Assembly (NCBI GenBank): GCA_018065765.1
Contig: JAGHSR010000140.1
Span: forward strand, 1 to 12,440
Source: Candidatus Colicola coprequi
GTDB lineage: Bacteria; Bacteroidota; Bacteroidia; Bacteroidales; Paludibacteraceae
Length of the DNA stretch: 12,440 nt
Direction of reading: 5' to 3'
Position numbers and translations under genes: made by a program. The stretch's first letter is position 1; each line of letters starts with the position of its first letter. The notes beneath the pieces are model-generated. The model was not told where the DNA came from. It made no database searches and was given only the letters and a program-made list of their open reading frames with translations. Positions 5,767 through 12,440 of the stretch are shown in pieces.

Positions 5767-7494
5767 TTATATAAAGAGGGAGCCGATTTGAAAAATGAGG
5801 AATGCGACAATCCATGCAAGCAGTAGGCTGTGAACAACCGTGAACCATGCCCACCGGCGACCTGCTTCGCGGCGAAGAGTAGAGATGGTGGCGATGCAAG
5901 GAAAATACAGCAGGACGAAAGTCATAAAACCAAATGCCGTTAGTGGGGTGAAGGCAGACAGAGCTGCATTGCCGTGGTAGAGAATACCCATTGTAGATAC
6001 GATAGCTTCTTTGGCAGGCAGGCCTGTCAGTAAGCAAACCGACATTTTCCAGTCAAAGCCTAAGGGTTGAACCAAGGGTTCGGTGAATTGTCCTATTTGT
6101 GCCAGGTAACTGGTTTCCAGTTCGTGCGTCGGGAAGTAGGATAGTGCCCAAATGATGACGCTTGCCCAAATAATGACGGTGCCTATCTTCTGCAAATAGT
6201 CCCAAACGCGCTCCCATATATGCAGTCCGGTATTGCGCCAAGTGGGTAGGCGGAACGGTGGCAGTTCGCTCACGTAGTCTTGTTCCAATTGCCGGAAGAA
6301 ACGGGTGCGTTTCATTATCAGTGCGAAGAGGATACTCAGTACCACACCAATGAGGTACATTGACATCATCACCGGAGCTTGATAGTTCGGGAAGAAAAGT
6401 CCCACAAAGAGCATGTACACCGGCAGGCGGGCAGAACAGGACATGAACGGAATCATGAGCATGGTAAGGATTCGGTCTTTGGTGTTCTCTATATCCCGTG
6501 CCGCCAAGATTGCAGGCACATTGCAACCAAAACCCATCAACATCGGTATGAACGAGCGTCCGTGCAGTCCTACGCGGTGCATGATTTTATCCATCAGATA
6601 GGCCGCACGAGCCATGTACCCTGAGTCCTCCATCAAACTGAGGAAGAAAAACAGGATAACGATATTAGGCAGGAAACTGATGACTGCTCCGACGCCTTGA
6701 ATGACGCCGTCGATGAGCAGATTGGACAGCCAGCCATCATCCAGCCAATTGTGCAAACTTGTGCAGAGATTTTCGATTCCCAAAGCAATCCACGCTTGCG
6801 GGTAGGCACCGAGTGCAAATGTGCACTGAAAGACGAGATAGAGCAGCGCTATCAGTATCGGGAAGCCCAACCAGCGGTTGGTCAGCACCTTATCTAATCT
6901 ATCCGAGAACGAATGGCCTGTGTCGTTAGGGGCGTGTAGGAGTGTTTCTTCTAAGGCACCGTGCACGAATCCTTGGCGGGCGAAATGGATGACTTGAGCT
7001 GCGGCAACGCCAAACTCGTTGAGAATGATTTGCCGTTCGCGTTCGGCAGCACGAACCAGTTCGGGACATTCCGGCAGGAGAGCTATCACATCATCCGGGC
7101 GTTCCAATAATCGCACAGCCAAATGCCGTTTGGAGTAGTCGCGATGGACATCCGGGTGCTGTACGATGATTTGCACCAAGGCAGAAATGGCTTCCTCAAT
7201 GTCCTTGCCGTACGAGACATGAACGTGGCGAAAATGGTTACTCTCGCGTATGACTGCCTCTTTGTCTTCTGCCAGTCCTATCCGCACCCCCATCAGTTTG
7301 CCCAAGAGGTGGTAGTTGAGGCTATGTCCGGTAGCCAGCAGTTCATCGTAGTGCGTGATGAGCACGACAAACTCGCGATGGCGGTCGATGAGTGCGGCGG
7401 TGCGAATAAGGTCTTGCTCCAAGTGGCGGGCATCCACCTCTTGAATATAAACGTTGTTCTCTATGTATTCGTGAGCGGGAAGCAAATGAATCAA
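5767..7494 (-). CDS. feoB: FeoB-like ferrous iron permease lacking most of the GTPase domain
   Basis: A 575-residue inner-membrane protein matching the membrane part of FeoB, the Fe(II) uptake permease. Kept permease landmarks include DGVIQGVGAVISFLPN (262-277), FFFLSLMEDSGYMARAAY (282-299), the first Gate region with MGFGCNVPA (320-328) and SCSARLPVY (352-360), the second Gate with LLTGLPAKEA (488-497), and YFPCIAT (530-536). Full FeoB proteins begin with a G-protein domain, often after a FeoA domain. Here the protein starts past the P-loop, switch I and DxPG regions. VDARHLEQDL (20-29) and HYDE (48-51) mark the remnant, and the G4 motif NxxD reads THYD. The G5 region also appears deleted. 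The start is a TTG at 7494 because an in-frame TAA (the ftsZ stop, 7500-7498) blocks any upstream extension; no ATG lies nearby. The membrane part shows no stops or frameshifts, so it may be a working permease or a recent truncation. Confidence 0.85.
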   Translation of the reverse strand: MIHLLPAHEYIENNVYIQEVDARHLEQDLIRTAALIDRHREFVVLITHYDELLATGHSLNYHLLGKLMGVRIGLAEDKEAVIRESNHFRHVHVSYGKDIEEAISALVQIIVQHPDVHRDYSKRHLAVRLLERPDDVIALLPECPELVRAAERERQIILNEFGVAAAQVIHFARQGFVHGALEETLLHAPNDTGHSFSDRLDKVLTNRWLGFPILIALLYLVFQCTFALGAYPQAWIALGIENLCTSLHNWLDDGWLSNLLIDGVIQGVGAVISFLPNIVILFFFLSLMEDSGYMARAAYLMDKIMHRVGLHGRSFIPMLMGFGCNVPAILAARDIENTKDRILTMLMIPFMSCSARLPVYMLFVGLFFPNYQAPVMMSMYLIGVVLSILFALIMKRTRFFRQLEQDYVSELPPFRLPTWRNTGLHIWERVWDYLQKIGTVIIWASVIIWALSYFPTHELETSYLAQIGQFTEPLVQPLGFDWKMSVCLLTGLPAKEAIVSTMGILYHGNAALSAFTPLTAFGFMTFVLLYFPCIATISTLRREAGRRWAWFTVVHSLLLAWIVAFLIFQIGSLFI

Positions 7495-7497
7495 TGG

Positions 7498-8760
7498 TTA
7501 TTTGCGTCCTCGCATCCAACTGGCGAAAGTTCTTTTTTCAGGTTCGGGATTGGATACAGGTTCGTCGTCAAAGGTTAGGGAGAAATTGGTATCCTCTTTG
7601 GGTGCAGGAGACGGAGTGGTCGAAGAGATGGTGCTACCTAAATTGATTTCGATGGTAGTGGGTTCTTCCTCGACTGTTTGGTTTTGGTTGTGGTTGTCGT
7701 TGGTTTCTTCTTGTTTCGGGTCAATATTGGCGTAGTTAGACTGAATGGCATCTTCGATGGTAGGTTTTCCTTCGGCCTCTTCGATACAAGGAATATCGCT
7801 CACTTCATAACCCGTAGCGATGATGGTGACGCGTACATCTTCGCCTAAGGTCTCATCCAGTGAGGCTCCCCACTGCACATCCACATCGTCGCCCACCTGT
7901 TTGACAAAATCGTTGATTTGGTCGATTTCCTGCATAAGGATAGCGTGCTCGGTGGAGCAGTAGAACTGCAAGAGGATACGTTTGGCTCCGTGAACGTCGT
8001 TGGTATTGACGAGGGGTGACTGCAGAGCGTTGTTGATGGCGCGTGTGATACGCATTTCGCCGCTGGCTTGTCCCACGTTCATGATGGCGACGCCTCCGTT
8101 TTTGAGCGTATTGCGCACATCGGCAAAGTCTGTATTGATGTAGCCCGGAATGGTGATGATTTCCGCGATGGACTTGGCGGCATTGCACACTACATCATCC
8201 GATTTGGAGAAAGCGTTCAGCAAGTTGAGGTCCGGGTAGATCTGTTTGAGTTTTTCGTTGTTGATAACCAGCAGTGCGTCCACGTGTTCGGCCAGTCGCG
8301 CCACGCCGGTCATGGCTTTGCGAATCTTAGGTTTGCCTTCGAATGCAAACGGGATAGTCACAATGCCGACGGTCAAGATATTCATCCCCTGTGCCACTTC
8401 AGCCACGATGGATGACGCTCCCGTACCTGTACCCCCACCCATTCCGGCAGTGAGGAACAGCATTTGTGTGCCGTCGTCCAGCGCTTCGCGGATACGTTCG
8501 CGACTCTGTTCGGCATATTCTTGCGCTTTGCTTGGGTCACCTCCTGCACCCAAGCCCGGACCGAGTTGGAGTTTGGCAGGAACAGAGGACTTGCTGAGTG
8601 CCTGCTTATCGGTGTTGCAGACGAGGAACGTGACATCTTTGATGCCCTGACGGTGCATGTAGTTAACGGCGTTGCCGCCACCTCCACCAACGCCCATTAC
8701 TTTAATGATTGAGTCTTCCTTGATGTCAAGTGCGATAGGAATGATTTCGTTTTCTGTCAT
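7498..8760 (-). CDS. ftsZ: Cell division GTPase FtsZ
   Basis: A 420-residue tubulin homologue that polymerises into the Z ring at midcell. The nucleotide-binding start MGVGGGGGNAVNYM (22-35), the tubulin signature GGGTGTG (108-114) and the T7 loop NTDFADV (209-215), which completes the GTPase site of the neighbouring subunit, are all present. The globular domain ends near residue 320. A low-complexity acidic, Asn/Gln/Thr/Pro-rich linker (about 325-405) follows, then a basic and aromatic C-terminal peptide, EKRTFASWMRGRK, which should bind FtsA. It starts at the ATG at 8760, 27 nt after ftsA, in the usual ftsA-ftsZ order. Its TAA stop is followed after three bases by the TTG start of the feoB-like gene in the same frame. 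The protein itself looks complete. Confidence 0.98.
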   Translation of the reverse strand: MTENEIIPIALDIKEDSIIKVMGVGGGGGNAVNYMHRQGIKDVTFLVCNTDKQALSKSSVPAKLQLGPGLGAGGDPSKAQEYAEQSRERIREALDDGTQMLFLTAGMGGGTGTGASSIVAEVAQGMNILTVGIVTIPFAFEGKPKIRKAMTGVARLAEHVDALLVINNEKLKQIYPDLNLLNAFSKSDDVVCNAAKSIAEIITIPGYINTDFADVRNTLKNGGVAIMNVGQASGEMRITRAINNALQSPLVNTNDVHGAKRILLQFYCSTEHAILMQEIDQINDFVKQVGDDVDVQWGASLDETLGEDVRVTIIATGYEVSDIPCIEEAEGKPTIEDAIQSNYANIDPKQEETNDNHNQNQTVEEEPTTIEINLGSTISSTTPSPAPKEDTNFSLTFDDEPVSNPEPEKRTFASWMRGRK

Positions 8761-8787
8761 GGTTGTGTGTATGCCTGAAAAGGCGTT

Positions 8788-10047
8788 TTAATAGTTGTTT
8801 TCGTCAATAAAAAGTTCACCTGTCTTTTCTGCAATCCTTTCAAAGAAATTCGGCTTGCGGACGGTCTCGGCAGGATGTGCATCTCGGTAGTCAGCACCCA
8901 AGATAAGAGCGCCGACCAGCGAACTGAATTGCGGCGAGCAAAACTCGTCGGGTGTATCGTGGTCCAGCAGGCAGGCGTGACTGCCGTAGAGTACGCGAAG
9001 ATTGGTTTTTTGTTGCAGATATTGGTCTATCCCCATTAGCAAACTGCCACCTCCGGTTAGGAAGACAGTACGAATGGGGTGTTGGGACAGTTGTTCCACG
9101 ATGGGGGTAAAGATCTCGTCCAACTTTTGTTCTATCACCTCTGCCAATTCGGCGATGGTGAATTGGATGGTGCTTTCCCCATTGTCGGCGCGCAGGCGAA
9201 CGGTCTTGTTGGCTTTGACTAAACGGGGGGAAGCCACACCTATTTGGCATTTGATTTGTTCCGCCGCAACAAAAGGAATACCCTGTTGCTCGATGTTGCG
9301 GGAGATATGGTAACCGCCCAGCGGGATAACGCGGTTAAGCAAGTAGTGATTGCCTCGGTAGATACTCAGTGTGGTCGTTTGCGCTCCCATGTCAATCACA
9401 GCACAACCGTTCTCCAGCACGGATGAGTCTTCCGCGGCAAAGGCACTCAGTAACGCTTCCGGACGAGGGAAAACCTGCTCCATGGATTTATTGCCGCGGT
9501 TGAAACTTTCGGTAAGTTTGGTTTCCAGTTCTTTTTTGCCGACAAAAGCGGTATAGAGCACCTCAAATTGGCGTGTACGCTGCGTAGGCGCGGGGAGTTC
9601 ATCCTGTTGCTTCCCGTCCAGAATATAACAGGCGGGAACCAAACCAAGAACGGCAGCGTCGGGGTATTTGGTTTCAATCTTTTGCTTGCACTCCTGCTGA
9701 CATTCATTGAGAATATTAGTCGTAATCTCGTGGGGTCGAATCAGGTCGCGTTTGCTGCCTACAACGACTGATTGCATGGTGCGTCCCCCTGTCAGTACAA
9801 AAGCTGTTGGCAGGTCGGCAACTCCAATACGGTTGCTCAGCAACTTGAGTGTCTCGCTTATCATGAATCCTGTGTTGGAGACCTGCTGTACTACACCGCG
9901 GTCAATACTTGGATATTTGGTTGATTGCTCGTAACCCAATATATGCAGTGTATCGCGGTCAACCCGTTCTGCTGCGATGGCGCGAACGGAATGGCTGCCC
10001 AGGTCGATGGCTACGAGAGGAAGATTTTGTGTCAGTTGTTTTTTCAT
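8788..10047 (-). CDS. ftsA: Cell division protein FtsA
   Basis: A 419-residue actin-like ATPase that tethers FtsZ polymers to the inner membrane and recruits later division proteins. ATP-binding motifs are visible: phosphate 1 VAIDLGSHSVRAIAA (12-26), phosphate 2 AVIDMGAQTTTLSIY (216-230) and the adenosine motif VFLTGGGSLL (328-337). The FtsA-specific 1C subdomain would occupy roughly 90-190. The C-terminus carries an amphipathic stretch, NFFERIAEKTGELF (400-413), fitting the membrane-targeting helix that follows a short linker. It starts at the ATG at 10047, 30 nt after ftsQ, and is followed by ftsZ, which is the conserved order. Length is usual for Bacteroidetes FtsA. Confidence 0.97.
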   Translation of the reverse strand: MKKQLTQNLPLVAIDLGSHSVRAIAAERVDRDTLHILGYEQSTKYPSIDRGVVQQVSNTGFMISETLKLLSNRIGVADLPTAFVLTGGRTMQSVVVGSKRDLIRPHEITTNILNECQQECKQKIETKYPDAAVLGLVPACYILDGKQQDELPAPTQRTRQFEVLYTAFVGKKELETKLTESFNRGNKSMEQVFPRPEALLSAFAAEDSSVLENGCAVIDMGAQTTTLSIYRGNHYLLNRVIPLGGYHISRNIEQQGIPFVAAEQIKCQIGVASPRLVKANKTVRLRADNGESTIQFTIAELAEVIEQKLDEIFTPIVEQLSQHPIRTVFLTGGGSLLMGIDQYLQQKTNLRVLYGSHACLLDHDTPDEFCSPQFSSLVGALILGADYRDAHPAETVRKPNFFERIAEKTGELFIDENNY

Positions 10048-10077
10048 GCAGAGTGTCTATGGTTAGGGTTTTAGTGT

Positions 10078-10815
10078 TTATTTGCGTCCGATCACTTGCG
10101 AACGGAATTGAACATCCAATTCGGTATAGTGTGGCATATCCGGATAGTCGGACGCGTTGTTGTACCAGACGCGCAGGCGATGCAGTTTTTCGGTGTAGCC
10201 GTTCAACTCTCCCAGCAGGATACGCGGTTCATCTCCTTTTTGATACAGTGTAATGGATTTGGGAGAATGGACATGAATGGAGGCTATTCGTTCCCGCCAA
10301 AAGGGCTGACGGTAGAGCCAACAGACAAAGTCTGCCAAGTCCTCTCGCGCCATACGCTCACCTACATGGCCGGTAATACGCATGGGTATGGACGAAAGGT
10401 TGTCAGGAACATTCATGCGCTTGCGGTCGGTGTCTATCAGATACGTCTCGGCAGCCGTTTTGACATACAGTAGGGGGACACGTTGCGTGACGCGAATATA
10501 AACGCACGGAGACGACAACTTGTAACACTCCGCCGTGCGAATCATCGGGTGCTGCAAGAGGGCTTTCTCTATATCGTGGGGACGAACACTGTCCATCACG
10601 TGACCGATGGGGTAAATGTTTCTGCGTCGAAGAAGAGATACAAGGTCTTGCTCTGAGACGAATTGTCTATCTTGAATATCCTCTATGCAGACGGTTACCT
10701 GCTGCACAGTCCTATCGTTGTGCCGGTGCGAGCCCCACACGACAACGCCCAGTAGATAGATACAGGCTACCACAGCGGCGGTGAGGGTGAGTATGCGGAT
10801 AATCAGGCGTTTCAT
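10078..10815 (-). CDS. ftsQ: Cell division protein FtsQ (DivIB family)
   Basis: A 245-residue bitopic inner-membrane protein with a short basic cytoplasmic N-terminus (MKRLIIR), one membrane helix (about 7-28) and a periplasmic region. The first periplasmic part (about 38-105: VTVCIEDIQDRQFVSEQDLVS to VYIRVTQRVPLLYV) fits a POTRA domain. The rest (about 106-240) fits the FtsQ beta domain, including LIDTDRKRM, a version of the 'yLvD..G' turn seen in the family. FtsQ links early and late divisome proteins. The ATG at 10815 overlaps the murC stop by four bases (ATGA), which implies translational coupling. Sequence conservation is low in this family, so the call rests on topology, size and position between murC and ftsA. 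Confidence 0.93.
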   Translation of the reverse strand: MKRLIIRILTLTAAVVACIYLLGVVVWGSHRHNDRTVQQVTVCIEDIQDRQFVSEQDLVSLLRRRNIYPIGHVMDSVRPHDIEKALLQHPMIRTAECYKLSSPCVYIRVTQRVPLLYVKTAAETYLIDTDRKRMNVPDNLSSIPMRITGHVGERMAREDLADFVCWLYRQPFWRERIASIHVHSPKSITLYQKGDEPRILLGELNGYTEKLHRLRVWYNNASDYPDMPHYTELDVQFRSQVIGRK

Positions 10816-12194
10816 CGTTGCAGTAAGTTTTGTTTGATGGTGGGCACCAATCTGTCTATGTCGCCCGCTCCTAGGGACAGGACAACAGAGGATGGATGGT
10901 TGGCAACTAGGTCATGGATGAGTGCGACCAAGTCGTTTTTCTGAACTAAATGTTTGTTTGGGCAGGTGGTGCGACTGAGTAGCATTTGGGACGAGACCCC
11001 CTGTATGGGTTGCTCGCGGGCCGGATAAATAGGCAGCAATACCAATTCGTCCACCGTACTGAGAACAGCGGCAAACTCGTCCGCGAAGTCTCGCGTGCGC
11101 GTAAATAAATGAGGTTGAAAAACACCAATAACGTATCGGTGCGGAAACAACTTGCGTACCGACTCGATGGAGTTTTTCAGTTCGGTAGGATGATGTGCGT
11201 AGTCGTCCACATAGGCTACTTGGGGGTTGTTAACATGGATATTGAATCTGCGCTGCACCCCCGCATAGGTTGCCAGTCCGTGGCGTATCTCTTTCTCGCC
11301 GGCTCCGTTGAGCCAAGCCAAAGCCGCTGCGGCTACACTATTCTCTATGTTGACCCAAACAGGAACGCCCAATTCCAACTTGGACAAAGGTGTCGCGCCG
11401 TCGGGTAGATGTAAGTCAAAATATAAATGCCCATCCTCAACGAGGATGTTGTCTGCGTAGAAGTCTGCTTGTTCGGAAGCCGAGTAGGTGTACACCTTGG
11501 CAGACGGATGGTGGAGGTGATACCCTTTTTTGAGGACAATGGCTTCCTGCACTTTGTTTGCATAGACGTCAAACCCCTCTTGATAGGCTTCGGGGGTACC
11601 GTAGATGTCCAGGTGGTCGGGGTCAATGGCTGTGATGACAGTCATAGCCGGAGTCAGATGCCAAAAACTGCGATCAAACTCGTCTGCCTCTATTACGGCT
11701 AAGTCGCTATCGGGACGGATGAGCAGGTTGGAGAGGTAGTTGCAGGAAATGCCACCTAAAAAAGCGTTGCAGCCCAAATGGGAGCCGTACAAGATATGTG
11801 CTAAGATGGTACTTGTAGTTGTTTTGCCGTGAGTGCCTGCCACACAGAGTGCACGTTTGTGTTGCGTTACCAGTCCTAACACTTCCGCGCGTTTGCGTAC
11901 GCGATAGTCGTGCTCTCTGAAATAGGTGTATATAGATTGGTCGTCCGGCACGGCAGGTGTGCGAACGACTAAGGTTGATTCTACCGGAAAACGGTCTTGC
12001 AGTTGAAGCAGATAATCTTCGCTGATATTGTCGTCGTAAACGATGGATATTCCGTCTTGTTGCAACGCATCGGTGATTGCGGAGCGAGTACGGTCGTAAC
12101 CGGCAACACGGATGCCGTTGTTGTGAAAATAACGAGCGAGGGCACTCATACCAATGCCCCCTATACCAAGAAAATAAATGTTCTGTTCGAACAT
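10812..12194 (-). CDS. murC: UDP-N-acetylmuramate--L-alanine ligase
   Basis: A 460-residue Mur ligase that adds L-alanine to UDP-MurNAc, using ATP, in cytoplasmic peptidoglycan precursor synthesis. The UDP-binding N-terminal domain starts with FLGIGGIGMSALARYF (8-23). The ATP-binding P-loop is VAGTHGKTTTST (118-129). EADEFDRSFWHL (169-180) and DPDHLDIYG (191-199) follow, and the C-terminal domain has YVDDYAHHPTEL and FQPHLFTRTRDFADEF. The ATG at 12194 is chosen because the Rossmann motif begins just after it. The frame is open to 12329, but those 45 extra residues overlap the ferredoxin gene and look random. In many Bacteroidetes murG precedes murC; here a ferredoxin gene does, so the dcw cluster is interrupted on this side. 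Confidence 0.97.
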   Translation of the reverse strand: MFEQNIYFLGIGGIGMSALARYFHNNGIRVAGYDRTRSAITDALQQDGISIVYDDNISEDYLLQLQDRFPVESTLVVRTPAVPDDQSIYTYFREHDYRVRKRAEVLGLVTQHKRALCVAGTHGKTTTSTILAHILYGSHLGCNAFLGGISCNYLSNLLIRPDSDLAVIEADEFDRSFWHLTPAMTVITAIDPDHLDIYGTPEAYQEGFDVYANKVQEAIVLKKGYHLHHPSAKVYTYSASEQADFYADNILVEDGHLYFDLHLPDGATPLSKLELGVPVWVNIENSVAAAALAWLNGAGEKEIRHGLATYAGVQRRFNIHVNNPQVAYVDDYAHHPTELKNSIESVRKLFPHRYVIGVFQPHLFTRTRDFADEFAAVLSTVDELVLLPIYPAREQPIQGVSSQMLLSRTTCPNKHLVQKNDLVALIHDLVANHPSSVVLSLGAGDIDRLVPTIKQNLLQR

Positions 12195-12209
12195 GCGGGT
12201 AGGTTTAGG

Positions 12210-12253
12210 ATGCCGCACACATGGGGGCGATGATGCTCTCAGGTGTGCGGCAT
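12210..12253. other. Stem-loop between the ferredoxin gene and murC
   Basis: A perfect 11-bp inverted repeat (atgccgcacac at 12210-12220 and gtgtgcggcat at 12243-12253) flanks a 22-nt loop in the 77-nt gap. On the minus strand it begins 18 nt after the ferredoxin stop and ends 15 nt before the murC ATG. No U-tract follows the stem, so it is not a standard intrinsic terminator. It could be a processing or stability hairpin that protects the ferredoxin message, a weak terminator, or a protein-binding palindrome. No TAnnTTTG promoter box was found in this gap. Confidence 0.7.
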
Positions 12254-12271
12254 GGATGTTTGTACGTGAAT

Positions 12272-12436
12272 TTATTTGGAGATAGCACCACTTGGGCATG
12301 CGTCCGCACAGGTTCCGCACTCCGTGCACATATCCGGATCGATGCTATAACGATCACCTTCACTAATTGCGCCCATTGGGCACTCGTCTTTACATGTACC
12401 GCCTGCGATACAATCTTCTGAAATCTTGTAAGCCAT
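12272..12436 (-). CDS. Dicluster bacterial-type ferredoxin with an altered first cluster motif
   Basis: A 54-residue low-potential electron carrier of the 2[4Fe-4S] clostridial type; the frame was read directly from the sequence because the protein is very short. It has the internal pseudo-twofold repeat typical of the family. The second motif is complete: Cys37, Cys40, Cys43 and Cys47-Pro (CTECGTCADACP). The first reads CIAGGTCKDECP, with Cys9, Cys15 and Cys19-Pro, but Gly12 stands where the second cysteine normally is. In this fold the first three cysteines of motif one plus the CP cysteine of motif two bind one cluster, so that cluster lacks one ligand. It may be [3Fe-4S] or bind iron less tightly. 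The ATG at 12436 is four bases from the window edge, so promoter and upstream neighbours are not visible. It is followed by murC after 77 nt. Confidence 0.9.
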   Translation of the reverse strand: MAYKISEDCIAGGTCKDECPMGAISEGDRYSIDPDMCTECGTCADACPSGAISK

Positions 12437-12440
12437 AATG

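Noticed and set aside
7498..8760. The missing FeoB GTPase part hidden in another frame of ftsZ
   Set aside because: The other minus-strand frames inside ftsZ show no P-loop (GxxxxGKS/T) or DxPG motif, and FtsZ is conserved across the whole stretch.
8773..8784. Small hairpin gcct-gaaa-aggc between ftsA and ftsZ
   Set aside because: A four-base stem is expected by chance and has no U-tract or conserved context.
12195..12329. N-terminal extension of murC by 45 residues, starting at 12329
   Set aside because: It overlaps the ferredoxin gene in another frame, covers the stem-loop, and the MurC Rossmann motif starts right after the ATG at 12194.

Overview
The window looks like a chromosomal segment of a Bacteroidetes bacterium, most likely order Bacteroidales. 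The evidence is the set of protein types (a DoxX/MauE-like membrane protein with a C-terminal thioredoxin-like region, a duplicated DUF1599 protein, a GGGGGNAV-type FtsZ), a TTTG-N20-TACCTTTG promoter of the Bacteroidetes sigma type, and the lack of obvious Shine-Dalgarno sequences. Genus and species cannot be told from the sequence alone. All twelve genes lie on the minus strand and are tightly packed, so the window reads from high to low coordinates. No rRNA, tRNA, CRISPR array, prophage or insertion sequence was seen.

Upstream block (12436 down to 5767): a 54-residue dicluster ferredoxin; a 77-nt gap holding an 11-bp stem-loop; the tail of the dcw cell-wall/division cluster, murC-ftsQ-ftsA-ftsZ; then a feoB-like gene directly after ftsZ. 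MurC makes UDP-MurNAc-L-Ala. FtsQ, FtsA and FtsZ build the septal ring. The feoB-like gene keeps the complete iron-permease membrane part but has lost most of its GTPase domain.

Downstream block (5744 down to 74): a promoter in the only other sizeable gap drives waaA (Kdo transfer to lipid A), hisS (His-tRNA synthetase), a DUF1599 gene, a DoxX-like gene, tpiA (triosephosphate isomerase) and a gamma-class carbonic anhydrase homologue. Gaps between these genes are 8-21 nt, which suggests one operon of housekeeping genes.

Most of the window is ordinary core genome, and I found no convincing new multi-gene system. Four things stand out: (1) a FeoB without G1, G2, G3 and G5 motifs and with a changed G4, starting at a TTG six bases after the ftsZ stop and in the same frame; (2) a ferredoxin in which the second cysteine of the first cluster motif is glycine, predicting a [3Fe-4S] or labile cluster; (3) nine tandem 7-bp repeats inside waaA that encode three 7-residue repeats, a possible slippage site in an LPS gene; (4) seven CTAG-containing 8-9 bp repeats that include the stop codon of the carbonic anhydrase gene.
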